In this document: piece after piece, positions 1-7,235 of the stretch | Layout: the number at the start of each line of letters is the position of its first letter | Numbering within the stretch: position 1 is the first letter of the stretch | Source of the DNA: an uncultured Clostridia bacterium | GTDB lineage: Bacteria > Bacillota > Clostridia > Monoglobales > Monoglobaceae | NCBI GenBank assembly: GCA_934454115.1 | Contig: CAKSFQ010000016.1 | Coordinates: 1 to 55,519, forward strand | Direction of reading: 5' to 3' | DNA length: 55,519 bases | Notes under the pieces: generated by a model | What the model was told of the DNA's origin: nothing | Databases searched by the model: none | What the model saw: the letters and a program-made list of their open reading frames with translations, nothing else | Position numbers and translations under genes: made by a program

Positions 1-999
1 GCCGCCGAAACGGTTAAAATGATATTCGAGCTTACCGCCGATGGCAAGTCTGCCGCATATATATCAAAGCTGTTGTTCGATAAAAATATCCCTACTCCTG
101 CACAGTACAAGGGCATTAAAGGAAACTACGGCTCTCGTTTTCCAAACTGCAAATATTGGAGCATTTCCACCATAAACCGAATTATAGTCAACGAACAATA
201 TATGGGGATGTTTGTGATGCTGAAGCAGAGGGTACAAGATGTGGGCAGCACAAAAATGGTCAAGCGTGATGAAAGCGAGTGGATAAAGATACCGCACCAC
301 CACGATGCTATTGTTTCAGAGGAACTGTTTGAAAAAGCAAATGCGGTACGGCGAACATTTAAGCAGCCGAATAAGAAACAGCGGAGTTATCCGCTTCGTG
401 GAAAGGTTGAGTGCGGCTGCTGCAAGCACGCAATGGATTATGTGCCGAAAAAAATACCGATATATCGGTGCAGCTATACAAGGAATGACGAAACGGAGCC
501 TTGCTATAAATCGGAAATTACGGAAGTTGCATTAAACCAAGCAATTTTTGATATAATCTCAAAACAAGCCGAAAGCATATTGAATATTGATGATGTTTCA
601 AAAGCTGATACGGCACAGATAAAAACAGAGCAGCTTGCGGATATTGAAAAGCAGATAGCGGCTTGCCAAAAGAAAAAACAACGGCTGTACGAGCAGCTTT
701 TAACAGAGGAAATTACACTTGATGAGTATAAATGCTTAAAACAGGAATATGACACAAAAAACGAGAATTACCGTATTCAATACGATAAATTCCGCAAATC
801 GGAGGAACGCTCACAGCTTGAAACTGAAAACAGGGCAAAAATTATTCAAACGGCGAAAGCCGTAAAAAAAGAAACCGCCTTAACACAGGCACTTGCCGAT
901 ATGCTTATCGAAAAGGTGTGTGTATATCCCGATAATAGGCTTGAAATCGAGTGGAAAATCAAGGACTTTTGCACCGAAAATGCTGCTGAAATAGGCTGA
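1..999 (+). CDS. Large serine recombinase, C-terminal part (partial at window edge)
   Basis: The reading frame is open from base 1, so the N-terminal serine-nucleophile resolvase domain lies outside the window. What remains (about 332 codons) has the 'Recombinase' DNA-binding domain (about residues 7-115), then a zinc-ribbon with CGCC and two later cysteines (about 135-170), then a charged coiled coil (about 205-285), the usual order in large serine recombinases of integrative elements (TnpX/TndX-like). These enzymes integrate and excise elements at short core sites. The gene ends about 30 bases before the point where a tyrosine integrase gene on the other strand loses homology, which suggests it is the last gene of an inserted element. 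Family call is firm; which element it belongs to is unknown. Confidence 0.9.
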   Translation, partial: AAETVKMIFELTADGKSAAYISKLLFDKNIPTPAQYKGIKGNYGSRFPNCKYWSISTINRIIVNEQYMGMFVMLKQRVQDVGSTKMVKRDESEWIKIPHHHDAIVSEELFEKANAVRRTFKQPNKKQRSYPLRGKVECGCCKHAMDYVPKKIPIYRCSYTRNDETEPCYKSEITEVALNQAIFDIISKQAESILNIDDVSKADTAQIKTEQLADIEKQIAACQKKKQRLYEQLLTEEITLDEYKCLKQEYDTKNENYRIQYDKFRKSEERSQLETENRAKIIQTAKAVKKETALTQALADMLIEKVCVYPDNRLEIEWKIKDFCTENAAEIG

Positions 1000-2037
1000 T
1001 AAAATTTTTAGTTTTAGCTTGACATACGGGTGCCGCAAATTATGGAATTTGAAATCAATGCCAAGTTCACCTTTTATTATTCTTGACATAAATTTAATAC
1101 TGTTTGTTGATAACATTTCGCCATTCATTTTAACATTTACAAAATCCGAGATTTCCAACAGTTCCTCTTTGTTTTTCGTTAGTCTATCGGTAACAAAATT
1201 TCGTTTGTAACCATCTCCGTAGAGTTCTCTGTTGTTATCCTGTTCTTCTTTTAGTTTTTTTAGATAATTGCAAAAACTCTCTGTAATATTAACACTTCTA
1301 TAAGCATTTTTGGTTTTTAATGGGCAAAAACACCACTTTCGGTCTTGAAATAGCAGTTGTTTGTGTACTTTGATTTTCTTGTTTTCTAAGTCAATATCAG
1401 ACCATTGTAAACCAAAAACTTCACTCTCACGAAGCCCTGTATTCAAAGCTATATAAAATGATACCTTAACATTTGTGTCTTTTAATCTTTCAGCCATTAA
1501 GGATATTTCAGACGGTTCATAATGACGAATATCTCCTATATGACGGGGGTCGGGGGGTGGAGTTACATCATCAAACGGATTCTTTTTGAGATATTTTCTA
1601 TTATGTGCATAGCAGAAAATAACTCGGAGAGTTTTATATAATCCTTTGGTATATTCCTCACTATATTTTTGCAGCTTTTCACTTATAAAATCATTTATCA
1701 TATTGGAAGTGATTTGATACATATAAAATCCATCAAATACGGCTTTATAGTGATTGCGATATAAAGAATTATATCTTTTCAACGTAGCATAGGCTCTTGT
1801 TGCCGGAGCTTCTGTTGTCATAAACTCCTTATATACATCTTGAAAATAAATCTTTTTATTTTCTATGTAATCTCCTGTATTATTGTAGGCAAAAAGTACA
1901 TCATTTAATGCTTTGTCCGCTTCTTTTTTTGTCTTGTAGCCACCTTTTTCAATCTGATTTCGCTGTCCGTCTGATGTTTTACCAAAATCAATTCTGTATG
2001 ACCAAGTTTTTCCTCGTTTTCTTACGCTGCCTTTCAT
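880..2037 (-). pseudogene. Tyrosine integrase truncated at its catalytic LRH motif
   Basis: Starts at an ATG behind AGGAGG with 7 nt spacing. Residues 1-50 form an Arm/AP2-like DNA-binding domain, 60-160 the SAM-like core-binding domain, and about 175-337 the catalytic domain with the first Arg in TGLRESEVFGLQW and the Lys region KTKNAYRSV. The protein follows family pattern up to FHNLRH and then changes abruptly to residues that are simply the antisense of the serine recombinase gene. The second catalytic His/Trp and the nucleophile Tyr are missing, so the enzyme should be inactive. True integrase sequence covers about 1030-2037; the reading frame just happens to stay open to 880. It overlaps the recombinase gene by about 120 bases. 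It was probably the integrase of an older ICE or prophage. Confidence 0.85.
1020..1032. other. Presumed element junction (attachment site of the serine-recombinase element)
   Basis: Integrase homology on the minus strand ends at the CAC (His) codon at 1030-1032. Immediately left of it the sequence no longer encodes integrase and leads into the 3' end of the serine recombinase gene 20-30 bases away. The sharp break is what an insertion by the recombinase would leave. The exact core dinucleotide cannot be placed without the other junction, which is outside the window. Confidence 0.55.
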
Positions 2038-2120
2038 AAAAAATCCTCCTACACATCATTAGATAATTAAATTTTATCAGTTACAGCGCTAAAACCTAAA
2101 GTCAAACAAGAATTATTTTT

Positions 2121-2242
2121 TGCCCACAAAACAAAATGCTTTTATAGTCCGCAAACCCAGCTCTCATGCGGCTTTCAGGCGTTTTTGTGGGCAAATCTGA
2201 TTTTTCTGCTTATTTTTTGCCCACTGCCCACCATTTGCCCAC
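2121..2242. repeat. Five TGCCCAC repeats upstream of the integrase
   Basis: TGCCCAC occurs at 2121-2127, 2218-2224, 2225-2231 and 2236-2242, and as its complement GTGGGCA at 2187-2193. Such short repeats beside an integrase gene are the usual form of arm-type binding sites for the N-terminal domain of tyrosine integrases. The repeats are seen directly; the binding role is inferred. Confidence 0.6.
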
Positions 2243-2255
2243 ATAAGAATAAAAT

Positions 2256-2383
2256 ACGATTAAATACAAAAAAACACGATTAACCATAATTGGATAATCG
2301 TGTTTCGTGTTCTAACCTCGAAAACGCAGTATTTAAGCGGCTTTCAGAGTATATTCAATCATATCTGTTTGTATCTACGATTA
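2256..2383. repeat. ACGATTA repeats and an inverted repeat at the presumed old element end
   Basis: ACGATTA is at 2256-2262, 2276-2282 and 2377-2383, with its complement at 2295-2301. Two of these form an inverted repeat with 11-base arms (2272-2282 and 2295-2305) and a 12-base centre. The last copy overlaps the stop codon of the rubrerythrin gene. CGGCTTTCAG also recurs at about 2169 and 2338. This stretch between the integrase and rubrerythrin has no gene and is the likely chromosome-element boundary; which repeat is the core site is unresolved. Confidence 0.4.
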
Positions 2384-2929
2384 GTTAAAATATCTCTTCA
2401 AAAGCCCCTCAAATGCTTTTCCATGTCTTGCCTCGTCTTTTGCCATTTCATGGACGGTATCGTGGATTGCGTCATAGCCAAGCTCTTTCGCGCGCTTTGC
2501 AAGCTCTAATTTTCCGGCGGTTGCGCCGCATTCGGCCTCAGCACGCATGGTTAAATTTGTCTTGGTGCAGGGAACTACCACCTCGCCCAAAAGCTCTGCA
2601 AATTTTGCGGCGTGCTCTGCTTCTTCCAGAGCGGCTCTCATATAAAACTCGCCGATTTCCGGATAGCCCTCGCGAATTGCCTGGCGGCTCATTGCAATAT
2701 ACATACCGACCTCGGTGCATTCGCCCTCAAAGTTCGCCTTTAATCCTTCATAAACGTCAGCCTCTACCTGATCCTTCGCGCCGACGCCGATCACGTGCTC
2801 GCACGCCCAAGTCATCGTGCCGCTCTGCTCCCGGAACTTCGATGCCGGCGCCTTACATTGCGGACAGGCCTCCGGCGGATTGGCTCCCTCATAAACATAA
2901 CCGCATACCGTGCAAACCCATTTTTTCAT
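2381..2929 (-). CDS. Reverse rubrerythrin (N-terminal rubredoxin domain)
   Basis: 182 residues. The N-terminus is a rubredoxin-like iron site with [10 protein letters not shown] and CPQC (residues 5-25). It is followed by a ferritin-like diiron domain with Glu/His ligands in [24 protein letters not shown] and DEARHG. Having rubredoxin first defines the 'reverse' type, a cytosolic peroxide reductase of strict anaerobes. The start is the ATG at 2929, with GGAGG 9 nt upstream; a longer frame to 3007 lacks a ribosome site and overlaps the regulator upstream. It lies 29 bases behind the PerR-type regulator on the same strand, so the two are co-transcribed and the gene is probably induced by peroxide. 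Confidence 0.93.
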   Translation of the reverse strand: MKKWVCTVCGYVYEGANPPEACPQCKAPASKFREQSGTMTWACEHVIGVGAKDQVEADVYEGLKANFEGECTEVGMYIAMSRQAIREGYPEIGEFYMRAALEEAEHAAKFAELLGEVVVPCTKTNLTMRAEAECGATAGKLELAKRAKELGYDAIHDTVHEMAKDEARHGKAFEGLLKRYFN

Positions 2930-2958
2930 TTTACATGACCTCCAATTAAAATATTTTT

Positions 2959-3378
2959 TTATGATAAATGAAATTCTTTTTCTGTTTGAGAAAGACAGTC
3001 GCTGCATGTCCCGTAGAAAACCAGGGCATGGTACGAAATATCACCGGCGCCGAATTCCTCTGCCCGACTGTCCATTGTCCGGTCGTAGGGTAGGACAAGA
3101 TCCAAAAGCCGCTTACAGCAATGACAAAACATATGATAGTGCGGCAGTTCATTAAAATCAAAGCGATCCACGCCGTCGCCGATCTCCATCCTTTGGATTT
3201 CGCCGGAATCCGCCAGTTGTGCCAGGTTTCGATAGACTGTCCCAAGGCTGATATTGGGAATCTCCCGCCGGACTTCATGATAGACCCACTCAGCGCTGGG
3301 ATGCGTATCGGTGCCTTTTAAAACACGCAGGATCGCGCTGCGCTGCTTGCTGCCGCGATTTTGCGATGAAGCTTGCAT
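2959..3378 (-). CDS. perR: Fur-family peroxide-stress repressor, PerR type
   Basis: 139 residues: winged-helix DNA-binding domain (about 10-80, with [12 protein letters not shown]) and a metal-binding dimerisation domain. RFDF followed by HYH and a later LLD match the Asp/His regulatory metal ligands of PerR. Two Cys pairs (FCHCC near 100 and CSDC near 130) form the structural zinc site. The start at 3378 has GAAGGGG 7-8 nt upstream; the frame extends upstream to 3435 but that runs through the promoter. PerR loses DNA binding when H2O2 oxidises the metal-ligand histidines. It heads the operon with rubrerythrin and has a palindrome at its own promoter, so it is probably autoregulated. A general Fur role is less likely given the neighbour. 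Confidence 0.85.
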   Translation of the reverse strand: MQASSQNRGSKQRSAILRVLKGTDTHPSAEWVYHEVRREIPNISLGTVYRNLAQLADSGEIQRMEIGDGVDRFDFNELPHYHMFCHCCKRLLDLVLPYDRTMDSRAEEFGAGDISYHALVFYGTCSDCLSQTEKEFHLS

Positions 3379-3405
3379 CAAAATCAGCCCCTTCAAATTA
3401 GTAAT

Positions 3406-3418
3406 AGTAATTATTACT
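3406..3418. promoter_or_regulatory. Candidate PerR operator
   Basis: Perfect palindrome AGTAATTATTACT, 6 bases just downstream of the perR -10 hexamer, so at the transcription start. AT-rich 6-1-6 palindromes of this kind resemble Per/Fur boxes. Binding is inferred. Confidence 0.6.
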
Positions 3419-3423
3419 GTTTT

Positions 3424-3452
3424 AGTATAACGCATGATTTGTCATTTGTCAA
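3424..3452 (-). promoter_or_regulatory. perR-rubrerythrin promoter
   Basis: Read on the minus strand: TTGACA (3447-3452), 17-base spacer, TATACT (3424-3429), a near-consensus housekeeping promoter 45 bases upstream of the perR start codon. Confidence 0.85.
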
Positions 3453-3551
3453 GCGCTTTTTTCAAAATTTTTAAAAATATTTTTTTGGCCGTACAAACCT
3501 TTTTGCGGCGCAATTATTTCTGACTTCCGTTTGCCTGTCGCACACTGCAAT

Positions 3552-3590
3552 AAAAAAGGACCGCCGCCGCAGTATGCTGCGGGGCGATCC
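3552..3590 (-). terminator. Intrinsic terminator behind thiT
   Basis: On the minus strand a 14-bp stem with one bulged C (3558-3572 with 3577-3590), loop CATA, then six T. It lies 14 bases past the thiT stop codon. Confidence 0.85.
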
Positions 3591-3604
3591 GGGGGAGGCA
3601 TTTT

Positions 3605-4129
3605 TTAGTGACTCTCTTTCGGAATAAAGAGGGCCTTTGCTTTATAGAATAAAAGAATCAAAACAACAAGGGCGATGATTAACTCCGGCACCATATAGGT
3701 TGCCTGATAGCCCAAAGAGTAAACCCAGGGGTTTTGACCTTCCGGTGCGTACTCGGCGAAGAGAACGGCGCCGCTGACGACCGAACTGATAAAACGCCCG
3801 GCTACGCCGACGCAGCTTCCGGTAATGACGCCGGAGAGCGTTTTGGGAAAGAAACCTGCTACGCCGAGAACGCCGAAGGCCAAAACATAGTCAAGCAAAA
3901 TCGACATCGGATGATAAATGACGCCGGCCATCAGCATTGAGACAACGCCGTACAGGGCGCCGCCGATGATGCCGGCAACGGGGCCGCGGCGATAGGCCAG
4001 CAGCAGAAGCGGAATCATGGTTAGCGCGATCGAGCCGCCCTGCGGCATCTCCCATACTTTAATTAAGCTGCAGACAACGGCCAGTGCAATACAGATTGCA
4101 ATCTCAATCATTACTTTTGTTTTCTTCAT
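3605..4129 (-). CDS. thiT: Thiamine ECF transporter S component ThiT
   Basis: 174 residues, nearly all hydrophobic, with about six membrane segments. MPQGGSIALTMIPLLLLAYRRG (split across the first and second helices) and the Trp-Glu before it are typical of the ThiT/YuaJ family, which binds thiamine at the membrane and works with a shared ECF energising module encoded elsewhere. The start at 4129 (MKKTK) has AAGGA a few bases upstream; longer starts run into the attenuator. The gene sits behind a TPP riboswitch and an intrinsic terminator, which independently supports a thiamine role. Confidence 0.92.
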   Translation of the reverse strand: MKKTKVMIEIAICIALAVVCSLIKVWEMPQGGSIALTMIPLLLLAYRRGPVAGIIGGALYGVVSMLMAGVIYHPMSILLDYVLAFGVLGVAGFFPKTLSGVITGSCVGVAGRFISSVVSGAVLFAEYAPEGQNPWVYSLGYQATYMVPELIIALVVLILLFYKAKALFIPKESH

Positions 4130-4183
4130 GAAAATCCTTCTTTCTTCGATATAAATACGGGAAAATCCGCCGTGTTTTTGCAA

Positions 4184-4216
4184 TAAAAAAAGCATACCTG
4201 CCCTTTACAGATATGC
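4184..4216 (-). terminator. Riboswitch-controlled transcription attenuator
   Basis: Minus-strand stem GCATATCTG / CAGGTATGC (4208-4216 with 4192-4200), 7-base loop, then seven T (4185-4191), located between the TPP aptamer and thiT. Position and form indicate premature termination when thiamine pyrophosphate is bound. Confidence 0.85.
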
Positions 4217-4239
4217 GCAATATGCGGTCGCACAATACA

Positions 4240-4327
4240 CTCGATCCCTACGCTGGCATTATCCATATCAGGTTATAGGGTCGAAATTCGCAATTTCCTC
4301 TCAGCCTGTCTACAAGCCCCCCTCCGA
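4240..4327 (-). ncRNA. TPP (THI-element) riboswitch aptamer
   Basis: On the minus strand, in order: a G-rich 5' arm, CTGAGA (4299-4304), a variable stem, GACCC, ACCTGAT (4267-4273), then ATAATGCCAGCG (4251-4262) and GGGA. These are the conserved TPP-binding elements in the correct order and spacing. It lies upstream of thiT and the terminator at 4184-4216. Confidence 0.95.
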
Positions 4328-4401
4328 ATTATTCAATTTTAAATACGGCGTATCCTACTGTCTGTAAAGACGGGATTGCTCCGCAAAAACACCTTATCTA
4401 A

Positions 4402-4430
4402 AGGATACCGTATTTTTCTAAAATTGTCAA
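4402..4430 (-). promoter_or_regulatory. thiT promoter
   Basis: Minus strand TTGACA (4425-4430), 17-base spacer, TATCCT (4402-4407), about 75 bases upstream of the riboswitch aptamer. Confidence 0.8.
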
Positions 4431-4455
4431 GTTTTTTTGACAAAATTTTTGGTGG

Positions 4456-4483
4456 TTGATTTTTCGCGCCAATGTGGTAAAAT
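4456..4483 (+). promoter_or_regulatory. Probable corA promoter
   Basis: TTGATT (4456-4461), 16-base spacer, TAAAAT (4478-4483), 25 bases before the corA start. It is divergent from the thiT promoter. Confidence 0.55.
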
Positions 4484-4508
4484 AAAAAGAAAACGCGGAG
4501 GATAAGCG

Positions 4509-5354
4509 ATGCAAAAGATATTACAGCTGCATCACATGGCAGATGTGGCAGAGGATATGGATCCCAAGGTGCTTGCCTATATCAAAGAAGGACAGATCGA
4601 GAGTTTTGAATGCTTTGCGCATTTTGACCTTTTAGCCTTTGACTATTATGACATTTGGGGGATAGGAATCAATAATCCCAAAATTATGATTTATTTGGAT
4701 AAGGAAGATTTATTCTTCTTTTGTGAAAATGAGTGGGCCGAAAAGCGTGTCCGTGCGCTTGTCAAGGATGCGGCCGCGGACGGAGAGACAGATAACCAGC
4801 AGCTTTTGTATCGGTTTTTTGTGCGGCTGCTGAAAGGGGATATGGATTACCTGGAGGGGCTGGAACAGCAGATCAACGATGCGGAAAATATGCTTTTCTC
4901 CCGTACGGAGCGCGGCGCCCTGGCCTGGATTTCCGCAGAGAGGAAAGAACTGCTGCGGCTTAAGCGGTATTACAGCCAGTTAGATTCCATTTTTGATGAG
5001 ATGACGGCCAATGATAACGAGCTTCTCTCAGAGACGGTACGGATGCGAATTCAGATCTTAGGCGCACGCACCGACCGCTATCTGCGTGCGATCTGTGACC
5101 TGCAGGAGATGGTCAGTCAGCTGCGTGAGGCGTACCAGTCGCAGCTTTCGATCCGGCAAAATGACCTGATGAAGGTCTTTACCGTTGTGACGGCGATCTT
5201 TTTGCCGCTGACGCTGATTGTGGGTTGGTACGGGATGAACTTTGTCAATATGCCGGAGCTGCATTGGCGGTACGGATACCTGTGCGTCTTTTTTGTCAGC
5301 ATTGGCATTGTGCTGGCGCTGCTCTGGTTTTTTAAACGCAAGAAGTGGCTGTGA
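4509..5354 (+). CDS. corA: CorA-family magnesium/divalent cation channel
   Basis: 281 residues. A large acidic, helical cytoplasmic domain (1-215) leads to two C-terminal membrane helices (about 221-240 and 256-275). The GWYGMNF signature between them (about 240-246) contains the GMN selectivity motif of CorA, which forms pentameric Mg2+ channels. The protein is a little shorter than the E. coli type (316). GGAGG lies 7 nt before the ATG. ksgA follows 54 bases later on the same strand, so they may be co-transcribed. Substrate could be Mg2+ or another divalent ion. Confidence 0.88.
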   Translation: MQKILQLHHMADVAEDMDPKVLAYIKEGQIESFECFAHFDLLAFDYYDIWGIGINNPKIMIYLDKEDLFFFCENEWAEKRVRALVKDAAADGETDNQQLLYRFFVRLLKGDMDYLEGLEQQINDAENMLFSRTERGALAWISAERKELLRLKRYYSQLDSIFDEMTANDNELLSETVRMRIQILGARTDRYLRAICDLQEMVSQLREAYQSQLSIRQNDLMKVFTVVTAIFLPLTLIVGWYGMNFVNMPELHWRYGYLCVFFVSIGIVLALLWFFKRKKWL

Positions 5355-5408
5355 CGCATCGCCGGAATCAGACCGGCACGGACAGCATTTGAAACGGAGG
5401 ATATGAGT

Positions 5409-6263
5409 ATGAACCTGACCCGCCCGGCAGAACTGAAGGAGCTGCTCGCCCGGCACGGATTTTCGTTTTCCAAGAGCCTGGGACAAAATTTTTTGATTGA
5501 TGAAAATGTGCTGCATAAAATTGTGGATGCCGCCGCGCCGTGGGAGACCGGCTGCGTCTTGGAGATCGGTCCCGGCGCAGGGACGCTGACCCGCTGCCTC
5601 TCGGCGCATGCAAAACATACCGCAGCCATCGAAATCGACCGTGCACTGATCCCGATTTTAGAGGAGACCATGGCGCCCTATCCCGATTTCACGCTGATTC
5701 ATCAGGATGTCATGACGGTGGATTTAAAGGCGCTGACGCACGAACTGTTCGGCGATGCATCGTTTTGTGTTGCGGCCAACCTGCCCTACTACATCACAAC
5801 GCCCATTATTATGGAACTGCTTGAGAGCCGACTGCCGGTGACGACCATGACGCTGATGGTACAAAAGGAGGTTGCCGACCGTATGACGGCGATGCCCGGC
5901 GGTAAGGAATACGGCGCATTATCGGTGGCGGTGCAGTATTATGCAAAGCCAAGTCTGATCTGCAAGGCGGAGCCGCATTGCTTTCTGCCGCAGCCCAAGG
6001 TTGCGTCCTCGGTGATCAAGCTCGAAGTCTTGGCGGAGCCGTCTGTTCGGGTATCGGACGAAAAATTGTTTTTTAAGGTTGTTAAGTCCGCCTTTGGGCA
6101 GCGGCGCAAAACGCTGCTCAATGCACTTACCAAAAGTCCGTATCTCCAAACAGAAAAAGAGCGCATCTTAGCGGCGCTCTCTTCCATGGGGCTTCCGGCC
6201 GACATCCGCGGTGAACGCCTGACGGTTGCACAGTTTGCGGAACTGACCGGTTATTTGGCATGA
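5409..6263 (+). CDS. rsmA: 16S rRNA dimethyladenosine transferase RsmA/KsgA
   Basis: 284 residues. FSFSKSLGQNFLID at the N-terminus, the SAM-binding motif LEIGPGAGTLT (about 48-58), catalytic NLPYYIT (about 128) and the C-terminal helical domain with FGQRRKTLLN are diagnostic. The enzyme dimethylates the two adjacent adenines in the 3'-terminal hairpin of 16S rRNA during 30S maturation. Two ATGs compete at 5403 and 5409. GGAGG ends at 5400, so the second has the normal 8-nt spacing and is preferred. The stop codon lies only 17 bases from the convergent gene, with no visible terminator. Confidence 0.95.
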   Translation: MNLTRPAELKELLARHGFSFSKSLGQNFLIDENVLHKIVDAAAPWETGCVLEIGPGAGTLTRCLSAHAKHTAAIEIDRALIPILEETMAPYPDFTLIHQDVMTVDLKALTHELFGDASFCVAANLPYYITTPIIMELLESRLPVTTMTLMVQKEVADRMTAMPGGKEYGALSVAVQYYAKPSLICKAEPHCFLPQPKVASSVIKLEVLAEPSVRVSDEKLFFKVVKSAFGQRRKTLLNALTKSPYLQTEKERILAALSSMGLPADIRGERLTVAQFAELTGYLA

Positions 6264-6280
6264 TACGATCTGATTTTCAT

Positions 6281-7120
6281 TTATATTTGATGGGCGGTGC
6301 GCCAGGTGCTTGGCGTGCTGCCCATTTCTGCTTTAAACATTTTAGAAAAATAATTCTGATCCTCAATCCCAACCAGTGCGGCAACCTCACCGATGCGGCG
6401 TTTGGGATCTTCCAAAAGCTGCGCGGCGGTCTGCATCCGCCGTTTTTTGATGTGGCGCGCAATGCTGACGCCAAAATACTGCTTGGAAATCTCAAACAGT
6501 CGGCTGCGGCTGACATCAAAGATGCGGCATAGCTTTGCGGCAGAGAGATCCTCGCGCAGGTGATCTTCGATATAGACCGAAATCTGATAACCAAGACTTC
6601 CGGCGTCCATTTTAATCAGCTGATTGATCCATAAATAACAGGCGCAGCCCTCCATAATCTTTGCGGCGGCGCGGATCTGCTGCTCATTCTTGCCGCGAAG
6701 ACGATCAAAGGCCCTGGCGGCTTCCTCCGCATTGCCGCAGTAACCGCTGCAATAGTCGATCATGGTTTGCCTTGCTGTCTTTTTTAAGGCAGGATCAATG
6801 ATTTGACCGAACATGATGTATCCGATGATGGTATCGTGCATGCGGATCGGCGCAACCCCCTCGGTCAGTCCGGCGTGACAGCGGTAAATCCGGATCCTTC
6901 CGCTTTCTTTACAGGTGAGAAACCCGTCCCGGTCGCAGCTCTTGCAGCGTGCGAGGGAGGAGGGGTTGGCTTTGAGCAGGGAACAAAAGTGGCAGCTCTT
7001 TTCCGGGTAGGCAATCAGCTTTTTCATATCCGCGTCATAAACCGATGCGCGGATATGGGTAAGGGTATGAAAATCCACCAGCAGTTCTTTTAGTCCATCC
7101 GCGTCAAAATGCAGCGGCAT
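6281..7120 (-). CDS. AraC-family regulator with PocR sensory domain
   Basis: 279 residues. The N-terminal half (about 5-165) is a PocR-type ligand domain with clustered cysteines (CHFC, CKSC, and Cys near 120-130). The C-terminal 100 residues contain two helix-turn-helix units of the AraC type (KLCRIFDVSRSRLFEISKQ and EVAALVGIEDQNYFSKMFK). PocR domains sense small hydrocarbon derivatives, as in propanediol regulators. The ATG at 7120 has AGGGGG 8 nt upstream and is preferred to the GTG at 7129. It is divergent from the kinase-aldolase-isomerase operon at 7236-10225, which it probably activates. Confidence 0.85.
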   Translation of the reverse strand: MPLHFDADGLKELLVDFHTLTHIRASVYDADMKKLIAYPEKSCHFCSLLKANPSSLARCKSCDRDGFLTCKESGRIRIYRCHAGLTEGVAPIRMHDTIIGYIMFGQIIDPALKKTARQTMIDYCSGYCGNAEEAARAFDRLRGKNEQQIRAAAKIMEGCACYLWINQLIKMDAGSLGYQISVYIEDHLREDLSAAKLCRIFDVSRSRLFEISKQYFGVSIARHIKKRRMQTAAQLLEDPKRRIGEVAALVGIEDQNYFSKMFKAEMGSTPSTWRTAHQI

Positions 7121-7170
7121 AACAGACACCCCCTGAACAAAATTACAGATTATAAAACATTTTTCTCTTT

Positions 7171-7199
7171 ATTATACCGCTTTTTTGTGGTAAAATCAA
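7171..7199 (-). promoter_or_regulatory. Promoter of the PocR/AraC regulator
   Basis: Minus strand TTGATT (7194-7199), 17-base spacer, TATAAT (7171-7176). On the plus strand TAAAAT at 7191-7196 could serve the sugar operon but lacks a good -35 hexamer, as expected for an activator-dependent promoter. Confidence 0.7.
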
Positions 7200-7235
7200 A
7201 CTAAATTTAAAAAATTCTTTTTGGGAGAAATTGCT

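Noticed and set aside
880..1026. C-terminal 50 residues of the integrase reading frame as real protein
   Set aside because: They are the antisense of the serine recombinase 3' end and match no integrase motif; the frame is open by chance.
2113..2242. TGCCCAC repeats as a CRISPR or replication iteron array
   Set aside because: Spacing is irregular, one copy is inverted and units are only 7 bases; position beside an integrase fits arm sites better.
2413..2949. 178-codon plus-strand frame opposite rubrerythrin
   Set aside because: Entirely antisense to a well-supported gene, Arg/Pro-rich, no ribosome site.
5058..5671. Two long minus-strand frames over corA and ksgA
   Set aside because: Antisense to conserved genes, no family motifs, low-complexity composition.
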